A stretch of DNA of 8,118 nucleotides, from NCBI GenBank assembly GCA_900313765.1, contig OMSN01000061.1:1-8118 (forward strand). Direction: 5' to 3'. Source of the DNA: an uncultured Eubacteriales bacterium. GTDB lineage: Bacteria > Bacillota > Clostridia > Lachnospirales > Lachnospiraceae. The translations under genes and the position numbers were made by a program. The notes below the pieces were generated by a model that worked only from the letters and a program-made list of their open reading frames with translations, did not search any database and had not been told where the DNA came from. The number at the start of each line of letters is the position of its first letter. Within the stretch, counting starts at the first letter, position 1. Shown here piece by piece: positions 1 to 6,228 of the stretch.

Positions 1-1059
1 TTTGATGTGCCTGCAGAGTTTGACAGAACCGGTCTGCAGATTGATGCCGGGATGATCGATGAAGCGGATGAGATCTATATCAATGGTGTCCGTGTCGGTT
101 CGTGCGGCATCAAGGACGAAGGCGGTGCTTATGACCGCTCGAATCCATGGGATGTGGAACGCATCTATAAGATTCCGGATGATCTGCTTCTGGAAGGGAC
201 CAATACCATTGCGGTGCGTATGTGCAACGGAAGCGGTGCGGGAGGATGGTATGCTGGTCCGATCCGGATCGAGACCGTGAGAGCGGATAATGATGATCCT
301 GCAGCAGCGCATGAGAGATTCTACGTCACTTCATTTACATCACAGTCCCTTCGGGATCAGGAGATCGAATACCGGGTCTTCCTGCCGGAGGGGTACTATG
401 AGTCTTCCGTCCGATATCCTGTAGTTTATATGCTGCATGGATATGGCTCCACGGGCAAGTCTTTCGAGATTGCCGGCGTTCCGGAGATTCTGGATGAGGG
501 GATTGCCTCAGGTCAGATCCCGCCCTGTATCGTGATCTTTCCGAATGACGGTCATTCCCAGAAGGCAAGCTGGTGGACGGGACCATATGCGTCCATGCTG
601 AATGAGGATCTGGTTGCGGAGGTGGACAGAACGCTCCGGACGGTTCCGGATCGTGATCACAGATTTCTTGCCGGAGAGTCCATGGGCGGAGGCGGAGCAT
701 GGCTGAATGCTGTCGATCATCCGGAACTGTATTCGGGTGTGTTTGACATCTATGGTGCGCTGAACTATTCCGGCAGCATGGTGAAGCTTCTGCGGATGGA
801 TGCAGAGCAGCTGTCTCAGTTCAAGATCTTCATGATCTGCGGAAACCATGACATGTATACATTTGATATCGAGCACATGCTGCTGGAGAAGTATCTGGAC
901 AAAATGCGTATTCCGCATGTGTTTGAGATCGACAACGGAGAACACAGTTCTTCCTTCTATCTTCCGTATGTGAAGGAAGGGTTCGCATACATTCTGTCCG
1001 GCGTGACGCCGGTCGAAGATGACTTGGTCCAGACTGAGGCAGAGAGCCGGAATAATTAA
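1..1059 (+). CDS. Esterase with N-terminal galactose-binding-like domain and esterase D-type hydrolase domain (5' partial)
   Basis: The frame is open from base 1, so the true start lies upstream; residue numbers here count from the GTG at 7. Residues about 5-92 look like a jelly-roll sugar-binding domain of the kind found in family 2 glycosidases and sialate O-acetylesterases, with the YINGVRVG strand, the NPWDVERIYKIP segment and a GGWYAGPIRI ending. Residues about 104-332 form an alpha/beta-hydrolase of the putative esterase family (PF00756, esterase D-like). HGYGSTG (144-150) is the oxyanion-hole region, the nucleophile is Ser225 in GESMG, the acid is probably Asp282 (CGNHD) and the base is His313 (GEHSSSF). 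A plausible role is removing acyl groups from carbohydrate, such as acetyl or feruloyl esters, but the substrate cannot be read from sequence. Whether it is secreted is unknown because the N-terminus is missing. The tail after 335 is acidic. The moxR gene starts 12 bases after its stop, so the two are probably co-transcribed. Confidence 0.85.
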   Translation, partial: FDVPAEFDRTGLQIDAGMIDEADEIYINGVRVGSCGIKDEGGAYDRSNPWDVERIYKIPDDLLLEGTNTIAVRMCNGSGAGGWYAGPIRIETVRADNDDPAAAHERFYVTSFTSQSLRDQEIEYRVFLPEGYYESSVRYPVVYMLHGYGSTGKSFEIAGVPEILDEGIASGQIPPCIVIFPNDGHSQKASWWTGPYASMLNEDLVAEVDRTLRTVPDRDHRFLAGESMGGGGAWLNAVDHPELYSGVFDIYGALNYSGSMVKLLRMDAEQLSQFKIFMICGNHDMYTFDIEHMLLEKYLDKMRIPHVFEIDNGEHSSSFYLPYVKEGFAYILSGVTPVEDDLVQTEAESRNN

Positions 1060-1071
1060 GAGGAAAGTCGA

Positions 1072-2028
1072 ATGGGAATGGTACAGAGCGCTGAGGTGCT
1101 TCAGAGACTTCAGAAAAATATAGCAAAAGTGATGATCGGAAGGGATGATACAGTCCGTCTGCTCCTTGCATCTTTTGCCGCGGGCGGACATGTGCTGATC
1201 GAGGATGTGCCCGGGACCGGCAAGACGGTCATGGCAAAGAGCCTGGCCTTCTCATCCGGTCTTGCATTTTCCAGGATCCAGTTTACGCCGGATCTTCTTC
1301 CGAGCGATGTGACAGGGCTGAATTATTACAACCAGGAGCAAGGAAGGTTCATATTCAGAGAGGGACCTGTCTTTTCAAATATCCTGCTGGCGGATGAGAT
1401 CAACCGTGCGACGCCCAGGACACAGTCAGCTCTGCTTGAGTGTATGGCAGAAGGGCAGGTCACGGTAGATGGTGAGACCAGGAAACTGGAAGAGCCGTTC
1501 TTTGTCGTGGCAACACAGAACCCTGTGGAGACGCTGGGGACTTTCCCGCTTCCGGAGGCGCAGCTGGACCGTTTTCTGATGAAGATCCGTATGGGAGCCA
1601 TGGCGCAGGATGAGGAGATCCGTATGATCGACCGGTTCATCGAAGACCAGCCGCTGGAGCATCTGGAAGCGGTGGTATCTGCTGATGAGATCCTTCAGGT
1701 GCGTGAAGACTGCAGACGGGTCTATGTCCATGATGACCTGCGCAGTTATATCGTTTCACTGGTACAGAGGACCAGGAGCGGGGCTGGTGTCTTGGGAGCG
1801 CAGGGGGTCAGCCCGAGGGGTACTCTGGCGCTGGTTCGCGCGGCGCAGGGTTATGCGCTGTTGAATGGAAGAGAGTTCGTGGTACCGGAGGACATCCGGG
1901 CAGTGACATTCCCGGTCCTGGTGCATCGCTGCCTTGCAGGCGGCCACTCTTCAGAAAAGGAGAAGGAGGAGCGTGTAAGGGCTGCGGTGTCCGCTGTTGA
2001 AGTACCCACAGAAGACTGGAGAAGATGA
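1072..2028 (+). CDS. MoxR-family AAA+ ATPase
   Basis: This 318-residue protein is a typical full-length MoxR ATPase, a cytoplasmic chaperone-like AAA+ protein that usually acts with a partner encoded next door. Visible motifs are Walker A (PGTGKT, 47-52), Walker B (ILLADEINRA, 104-113, with Asp108 and Glu109), sensor 1 (ATQNP, Asn150), the family segment PEAQLDRF (161-168) with a candidate arginine finger Arg167, and sensor 2 in SPRGTLALVRAAQ (247-259, Arg249). The ATG at 1072 was chosen because AGAGG at 1059-1063 lies 8 bases upstream; an in-frame ATG at 1078 is possible but less well spaced. DUF58 and DUF4129 genes follow, which is the classical MoxR neighbourhood. In studied systems MoxR proteins help to mature or insert cofactors into partner complexes; the client here is unknown. 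Confidence 0.95.
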   Translation: MGMVQSAEVLQRLQKNIAKVMIGRDDTVRLLLASFAAGGHVLIEDVPGTGKTVMAKSLAFSSGLAFSRIQFTPDLLPSDVTGLNYYNQEQGRFIFREGPVFSNILLADEINRATPRTQSALLECMAEGQVTVDGETRKLEEPFFVVATQNPVETLGTFPLPEAQLDRFLMKIRMGAMAQDEEIRMIDRFIEDQPLEHLEAVVSADEILQVREDCRRVYVHDDLRSYIVSLVQRTRSGAGVLGAQGVSPRGTLALVRAAQGYALLNGREFVVPEDIRAVTFPVLVHRCLAGGHSSEKEKEERVRAAVSAVEVPTEDWRR

Positions 2029-2051
2029 GAAGAAGGAGACAGTGACGAGGG

Positions 2052-3191
2052 ATGATTGCTGTGTTTCTGGGTGGAGCGGCTGTGCTGCTTCTGCTGAGCA
2101 GTTATATCTATTCGCGGACATGGTCCAGGGCGCTGTCTGTTCGTGTCTTATTTTCACAGCCGCATATCTATGCAAATGAGTGCGGTGAACTGACAGAGGA
2201 GATCGAGAACCGGAAGAAGCAGTCCGTTCCCATTGTCGAGATCGGTTTTCGGATTCCGATGGGACTGGTGTTTACGGATGCCGAGAATATACAGGAAAGT
2301 GACTATGTCTATAAGAGGGACCTGTTCGCGGTAGAAGGGATGGAGCGGATCGTCCGCCATTATCAGGTGCGTGGCTTGAAGCGTGGATATTACAGACCGG
2401 ATCAGCTGAGTATCCATGCTCCTTCTTATTTCTTCAGGCATGAGCACTGGATAGAAACGCCGCCGGCAGATCATGTGAATGGGATGTATGTCTATGCCAG
2501 ACAGGTGGACTGCGGGGCTGTCATCCGGATGCTGGATGCAATCCTTGGGGAGCGGGAGAGCATGCGGCGGATGTATGAAGATCCTCTCGTATTTGCGTCA
2601 ATCCGGCAGTATACGATGCAGGATCCGATGAAGACGATCAACTGGAAGGCGTCTGCAAAGACCGGGGAACTGATGGTCAATACCTATGCTTCCGTGACCT
2701 CTCTGAATGTGTGCATTTTTCTGGATGTTTCAGCTGATGTGAATATCCGGTTCTCCGAGGATCTGAGGGAACTGGCGATCGCAGGAGCTGCTTCCCTGGC
2801 AAGGGATCTGGCAGGGAGGCTGGAGTCTGTGTCCTTAGTGGCCAATGTTTCGTCTGCAGAGGACCTGCCCTATTCGGAGTTCCGGATTGGGCGGGGAGGA
2901 GATGCGCTGACCGGGATGGAGGAATTCCTGGCATCGGACAGGGCTTTGTCCCAGGTGACCGGATATGCGGATATGCTGGAACGGATCGCCTCTGAAGGAA
3001 GATGGAGGAGCAGGGCTGAAGTGTATGTGTTCTTCAGCGGAACGGATACGCCGCTCCTGCGCGAGCGTATGCACCGGGTACTGGATGGACATGGAAGCGG
3101 GATCTTTGTGCCCTGTGTAAGATCAGCCGGGAACAGAGGGCAGGAAACGGAGGGGGATCTGTTTATTCTCCCGTTCTCCGATACGCACTGA
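2052..3191 (+). CDS. DUF58 domain protein, MoxR partner
   Basis: The protein has 379 residues with one N-terminal membrane helix (about 2-20), then a beta-rich region (about 28-150) and the DUF58 domain. The family signature spans about 184-211: Arg185, Tyr187, Asp191 and the INWKASAK core (196-203). It is followed by a von Willebrand A-like fold that begins VCIFLDVSAD (220-229). The metal-site motif is imperfect: Asp225 and Ser227 are present, but the usual second serine position is Asp229. DUF58 proteins are regularly encoded beside MoxR and are thought to be its membrane-linked partner; biochemical function is poorly defined. The start is ambiguous. ATG 2052 has AAGGAG (2033-2038) at a long 13-base spacing, whereas the in-frame GTG at 2061 has GAGGG (2047-2051) at 9 bases. 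A stop codon at 2043-2045 rules out starts further upstream. The gene begins 23 bases after moxR. Confidence 0.92.
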   Translation: MIAVFLGGAAVLLLLSSYIYSRTWSRALSVRVLFSQPHIYANECGELTEEIENRKKQSVPIVEIGFRIPMGLVFTDAENIQESDYVYKRDLFAVEGMERIVRHYQVRGLKRGYYRPDQLSIHAPSYFFRHEHWIETPPADHVNGMYVYARQVDCGAVIRMLDAILGERESMRRMYEDPLVFASIRQYTMQDPMKTINWKASAKTGELMVNTYASVTSLNVCIFLDVSADVNIRFSEDLRELAIAGAASLARDLAGRLESVSLVANVSSAEDLPYSEFRIGRGGDALTGMEEFLASDRALSQVTGYADMLERIASEGRWRSRAEVYVFFSGTDTPLLRERMHRVLDGHGSGIFVPCVRSAGNRGQETEGDLFILPFSDTH

Positions 3192-3239
3192 GAAAGAGAA
3201 ACGGTAATCGGACCTGGCCTGACAGGAGAGAAGCGGTTT

Positions 3240-4544
3240 ATGGATAAGAAAGACACACCAAAGACATCCGCAGACCGGACAGCCGGAGAGAGCGATGTCT
3301 TTGCACAAGGATATACGGAGAGTGTCAGGCGGCTGCATCTGATCGTGCCGCTTGCTCTTCTGATCCCTATGCTTGCTCTGGTCCCGATCGGCGGGATGGA
3401 GGCATCCAGTGCCGCTGCAGCGGACAGCAGGCTGGTGGGTGCTTATCTGTCAGGCCTTCTTCTTGCGATTCCCTGCGGCCTGATCTATCTTGCAGAATCC
3501 AGAATCTCCCGGTTCCCTATCTTCCTTCTGACCTGTCTGCTGCTGATGGCAGGGAGTCTGGCTGCTTCCTATTACTGGGGGAAGGCAACGGGACTGTCGG
3601 CGCAGGGAACGGACCTTGCTGCCGATGTGGTGATCCTGCTTCTCATTTTTCTGGATGCGATGTCGATGCGCTACAACGAGAACAGCCGTATCCGTTCAAA
3701 GAGGGAGGCGGATCTGTCCTGGACGGGGGACAGCAGGTTCCTCCCCGGACCGGGCTGGGCTGTGTTTGTGAGTTTTGCGGGAGTCTATGCAATTTCCCTG
3801 TTCGTGCACAGTGCAGGACTTGGCAATGCCGCCCTTGCAGGCGGGATCCTGTATTTCTTCCTGTTCTGTCCATGGCTGCTCCTGCGGGGAAGAGCGCAGT
3901 ATCTGGAAAACAGGAAACACGTAAGAGGTGTGCCCGCACAGCGGATTCGAAAACTTCATAACAGACTGATCCCTGCGATCCTTCTGCCTGCATCTGTACT
4001 GGCTGCCGTCTCCATGCTGACTGCGGGCGGGAGACAGTTCATTAACCTTCCTTCATTTCAGATTCCTGTCGATGAGAGCAGGATCCAGGAGAGCTTCATG
4101 CAGCAGCAGTTCATGATGGAGGAACTCATGCAGATGGCTGGCGCGGAAGAAGGCGCCGCCCCGCCGCAGTGGGTAGTGAGGCTTCTTCTGTTTATTGAAA
4201 ATGCTGTTACGGTCATCTGTATCGTACTCTTTATCTGGTTTCTGGTTCATCTGATCCTGTATGCTGCGAAGAAGTTCTCCGGCATTGAGAAAGAGGAGAA
4301 GAAGACACATTTTGCTGAAGGGATCGACGAACATTTCCGCATCAGGACTCCTTCCATGCGTCCGTTCACTTCCCTCTCGGGGGTCCGGAGGCGCTACCGC
4401 AGGCTGATCCTTACTTATCGAAAACAGGCCCCGGGGATCAGCGAGACACCTTCCGAGATGGAGGAGCTTGCCCATATTCCGGAGTCTGAAGACATACATT
4501 CTCTTCATGATGAATATGAGAGAGTGCGCTATGGGCGGGGCTGA
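3240..4544 (+). CDS. Polytopic membrane protein with C-terminal DUF4129-like domain, no transglutaminase domain
   Basis: The 434-residue protein has about eight predicted membrane helices (near 31-50, 64-85, 92-112, 125-141, 171-190, 196-215, 241-261 and 312-342). A basic cytoplasmic region follows, ending in a DUF4129-like domain at about 383-431: VRRRYRRLILTYRK, TPSEMEEL (403-410) and a YERVRYG ending (426-432). In the common MoxR-DUF58 partner (TgpA-like proteins) a transglutaminase domain of well over 100 residues sits between the last two helices. Here that space (about 262-311) is only about 50 residues, lacks any Cys, and holds a Met/Gln-rich segment (287-299). The start at ATG 3240 has AGGAG at 3224-3228, 11 bases upstream. 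The 48-base gap before it shows no terminator, so it is probably the last gene of the MoxR-DUF58 operon. Assignment as a degenerate or domain-lacking TgpA-like protein is inferred from context and the C-terminal motif. Confidence 0.78.
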   Translation: MDKKDTPKTSADRTAGESDVFAQGYTESVRRLHLIVPLALLIPMLALVPIGGMEASSAAAADSRLVGAYLSGLLLAIPCGLIYLAESRISRFPIFLLTCLLLMAGSLAASYYWGKATGLSAQGTDLAADVVILLLIFLDAMSMRYNENSRIRSKREADLSWTGDSRFLPGPGWAVFVSFAGVYAISLFVHSAGLGNAALAGGILYFFLFCPWLLLRGRAQYLENRKHVRGVPAQRIRKLHNRLIPAILLPASVLAAVSMLTAGGRQFINLPSFQIPVDESRIQESFMQQQFMMEELMQMAGAEEGAAPPQWVVRLLLFIENAVTVICIVLFIWFLVHLILYAAKKFSGIEKEEKKTHFAEGIDEHFRIRTPSMRPFTSLSGVRRRYRRLILTYRKQAPGISETPSEMEELAHIPESEDIHSLHDEYERVRYGRG

Positions 4545-4545
4545 G

Positions 4546-4574
4546 TTGAAATATTATACGACAAGTGCTACACT
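4546..4574 (+). promoter_or_regulatory. Probable sigma-A-type promoter for the Mrp operon
   Basis: TTGAAA (4546-4551) matches the -35 consensus at five of six bases. TACACT (4569-4574) matches the -10 at four of six, the spacer is exactly 17 bp, and TGC just before the -10 gives an extended -10. Transcription would start near 4581 and leave a leader of about 30 bases before mrpE. It lies in the only non-coding gap between the DUF4129 gene and the antiporter genes. Not proven experimentally. Confidence 0.6.
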
Positions 4575-4597
4575 CAGTCGGTAAGAATCATAGTTTG

Positions 4598-4604
4598 AAA
4601 AGGG
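4598..4604 (+). promoter_or_regulatory. Ribosome binding site deciding the mrpE start
   Basis: AAAAGGG lies 8 bases before ATG 4613. This supports 4613 rather than the upstream in-frame GTG at 4565 or TTG at 4595. The GTG at 4565 falls inside the predicted promoter and could not be on a transcript starting near 4581. Confidence 0.6.
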
Positions 4605-4612
4605 TCAGAACC

Positions 4613-5086
4613 ATGCTTATTTTTTTCTTTTTGCTATGGATCATCTTTAACGGCCGCGTGACTACGGAGCTTGTGTTCCTGGGAATCATAATCGCCGCCG
4701 TTATTTTTATGTTTGCAAAATATGCATTTAATTATTCCCTGTATCTGGAGGGATTGATCTGGAGAAATCTGCCCTGGGCGGTGGTCTATCTTGGGAATCT
4801 TGTCATTGAGATCATCAAAGCAGCCCTGCAGGTTTCATCCGTCATCGTGAATCCGAAGAAGCATCCGGATCCGGTGCTGGTTGAGTTTGACTCCCGGTTC
4901 CATACGATGTTCCAGAATGCAGTCCTTGCCAATTCCATCACGCTTACCCCTGGAACCTATACGGTGGAGCAGAGCGGGAATCATTTCAGAATTCACTGCC
5001 TGGTACCGGCTCTTGGAGAGGGACTTGACTCGTCTTCTTTTGTAAGACTTCTGGAGAAAGTGCATATGGGAAGGAGGGCACAATGA
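4613..5086 (+). CDS. mrpE: Mrp Na+/H+ antiporter subunit E (MbhA-like)
   Basis: From ATG 4613 the product is 157 residues, about the usual MrpE length. Two to three hydrophobic helices occupy about 1-36 and 53-76, with the early WIIFNGRVTTELVFLG pattern. A soluble cytoplasmic domain follows, with the family motif NSITLTPGTYTVE (107-119). MrpE is a small accessory subunit of the multi-subunit cation/proton antiporter in the cytoplasmic membrane, which exports Na+ in exchange for H+ and is related to complex I and membrane-bound hydrogenase modules. It is the first gene after a predicted promoter. Its stop overlaps the mrpF start as ATGA (5083-5086). Confidence 0.93.
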   Translation: MLIFFFLLWIIFNGRVTTELVFLGIIIAAVIFMFAKYAFNYSLYLEGLIWRNLPWAVVYLGNLVIEIIKAALQVSSVIVNPKKHPDPVLVEFDSRFHTMFQNAVLANSITLTPGTYTVEQSGNHFRIHCLVPALGEGLDSSSFVRLLEKVHMGRRAQ

Positions 5087-5523
5087 CAGTTGACATGGCG
5101 TATCAGTATCTGTTTACAGGTGCGCTGACCGTGCTTGCCATCCTGATCGGGATCATCCTGGTAAGGAGCATTATCGGCCCCAGGATTACGGACCGTATCC
5201 TGTGCATCAATATGATCGGGACCCTTGTGATCTGTTCCATTGCGATCCTGTCGCAGATGCTGAAGGAAGATTATCTGACGGACATTGCGCTTATCTATGC
5301 GATGCTCAGCTTCCTGACTGTACTTATTCTCGCGTCTGTCTATATCCGGAGAAAAGATCCGAAGCAGGACGTCAGAGAGAATCTTACCGGAGGGGATCCG
5401 GAAGGCAGCCCGACGCAGAAGAGCAGGGATGAAGCAAAAACGCAGGCAGCAGGTGAGTCTGCAGCCCTGAGTGCAGAGGATACTGTGGTATCCGGACTGC
5501 AGAAAGGAGGAACGCATGGGTGA
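5083..5523 (+). CDS. mrpF: Mrp antiporter subunit F (MbhB-like) with extended C-terminal tail
   Basis: Residues 1-92 are a standard MrpF with three membrane helices (about 8-28, 37-57 and 64-88). The conserved GPRITDRIL segment (32-40, Asp37-Arg38) and YLTDIALIYAMLSF (64-77, Asp67) are present. The usual protein ends near here at about 90-100 residues. This one continues to 146 with a hydrophilic tail rich in Gly, Ser, Glu, Lys and Ala and no predicted fold. The start at 5083 overlaps the mrpE stop and has AAGGAGGG (5071-5078) just upstream. The 3' end overlaps mrpG by 8 bases, and the mrpG ribosome binding site lies inside the tail coding region. MrpF is a core membrane subunit of the antiporter. 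Confidence 0.92.
   Translation: MTVDMAYQYLFTGALTVLAILIGIILVRSIIGPRITDRILCINMIGTLVICSIAILSQMLKEDYLTDIALIYAMLSFLTVLILASVYIRRKDPKQDVRENLTGGDPEGSPTQKSRDEAKTQAAGESAALSAEDTVVSGLQKGGTHG
5504..5510 (+). promoter_or_regulatory. Ribosome binding site deciding the mrpG start
   Basis: AAGGAGG sits 5 bases before ATG 5516, inside the end of mrpF. It selects 5516 over an in-frame GTG at 5471 that would add 15 residues unlike the family. Confidence 0.75.
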
Positions 5524-5875
5524 GTGGATCCGTTTCTGGATCGTCGCGGCGATCCTCATGTGCGGTATTATCGCGTTTATTATGGCGACCGTCGGCGTGC
5601 TCAGGTTCGGGTTTGTCATGAACCGCATGCATGCTTCGGGTATAGGTGATTCTCTCGGACTGGGATGTGTGGTGATAGCCATGATCGTGGCATCCGGCCT
5701 GAATCTTGCCAGCCTGAAACTGCTGCTTCTGATCCTGTTCATGTGGCTGACGTCTCCTGTCAGTACTCATTTCCTGAGTACGATCGAGATCAATACGAAT
5801 CCGTTTATCAGGCGTCATGTCCGGATCGTATCGGATGAAAGCGGTACGGTTGACAGTAAGAAAGGGATGAGATAA
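5516..5875 (+). CDS. mrpG: Mrp antiporter subunit G (MbhC-like)
   Basis: The product is 119 residues, close to the usual MrpG length, with three membrane helices (about 7-30, 47-64 and 66-85). Family segments are VGVLRFGFVMNRMHA (26-40) and LTSPVSTHFL (78-87, including the conserved Pro81). The first segment usually reads like LRFPDVYTRMHA; here the Pro-Asp pair is replaced by Gly-Phe. A hydrophilic tail follows from about 98. The start overlaps the end of mrpF by 8 bases. The stop TAA shares one base with the start of the next gene (5875), typical of translational coupling. It acts as a small membrane subunit of the antiporter. Confidence 0.92.
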   Translation: MGEWIRFWIVAAILMCGIIAFIMATVGVLRFGFVMNRMHASGIGDSLGLGCVVIAMIVASGLNLASLKLLLLILFMWLTSPVSTHFLSTIEINTNPFIRRHVRIVSDESGTVDSKKGMR

Positions 5876-6228
5876 TGGAGCTTAGAGAGATAGTGACGAT
5901 CATTCTCCTGATTCTCCTGATCGTCTGCGCGGTCGCTGTGAACCTGACCGGCAATCTGCTCCAGGCGGTGATCATATTCATGGCGTACAGTTTCATGATG
6001 TCACTGGTATGGATCCTGATGGAGAGTCCGGACCTGGGAATCACCGAGGCGGCAGTTGGAGCCGGTATCAGCGGAACCCTGTTTCTGGTGACGCTGAAGA
6101 AGATCCGGCGCGAGAGCGACGTGGACCCTGCTGACCGGAAGGAAGAGAAACAGATCCGGGAAGAACAGACCGGAAAGATCAGAAAGAGCGACAACAGAAA
6201 AGGGCGTAAGAGGAGGACAGGAAGATGA
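5875..6228 (+). CDS. DUF4040 subunit: separate MrpA C-terminal piece (MbhD-like)
   Basis: This 117-residue protein has three hydrophobic helices (about 6-23, 28-49 and 56-76). It carries the DUF4040 signature SPDLGITEAAVGAGIS (51-66), with Asp53 and Glu58, which in Bacillus-type systems lies in the C-terminal part of MrpA. In archaeal Mbh complexes this segment is the separate subunit MbhD, as here. Residues 77-117 are a strongly charged tail, mostly Lys, Arg and Glu, ending RKRRTGR, and are expected to be cytoplasmic. The start is ATG 5875 with AAAGGG (5861-5866) 8 bases upstream. The stop overlaps the next start as ATGA (6225-6228). It should pair with the MrpA-C segment at the N-terminus of the next protein to rebuild the MrpA C-terminal module. 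Confidence 0.88.
   Translation: MELREIVTIILLILLIVCAVAVNLTGNLLQAVIIFMAYSFMMSLVWILMESPDLGITEAAVGAGISGTLFLVTLKKIRRESDVDPADRKEEKQIREEQTGKIRKSDNRKGRKRRTGR

Noticed and set aside
508..1191. Antisense open frame opposite the esterase and the moxR start
   Set aside because: No family signature or ribosome binding site that I could see, and the opposite strand holds an intact catalytic esterase.
3192..3239. Possible terminator or promoter in the gap before the DUF4129 gene
   Set aside because: Only a four-base CCTG/CAGG stem without a T run and no paired -35/-10 boxes. Read-through from the DUF58 gene is more likely.
4552..4559. TATTATAC as an alternative -10 box
   Set aside because: There is no acceptable -35 about 17 bases upstream, since that region is the GC-rich end of the DUF4129 gene.
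4565..4612. In-frame GTG at 4565 as the mrpE start, adding 16 residues
   Set aside because: It overlaps the predicted -10 box, has no ribosome binding site and would add a basic polar leader not seen in MrpE. ATG 4613 has AAAAGGG at 8 bases and gives the usual length.
4545..4612. Rho-independent terminator after the DUF4129 gene
   Set aside because: No GC-rich stem followed by a T tract is present in the 68-base gap. The only inverted repeat has a 25-base loop and AT-rich interior.
4993..5742. Long antisense open frame of about 249 codons across mrpE, mrpF and mrpG
   Set aside because: Its translation is low-quality, His/Arg/Ser-rich with no family features, while the + strand encodes clear Mrp subunits. 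It is a by-product of codon use.
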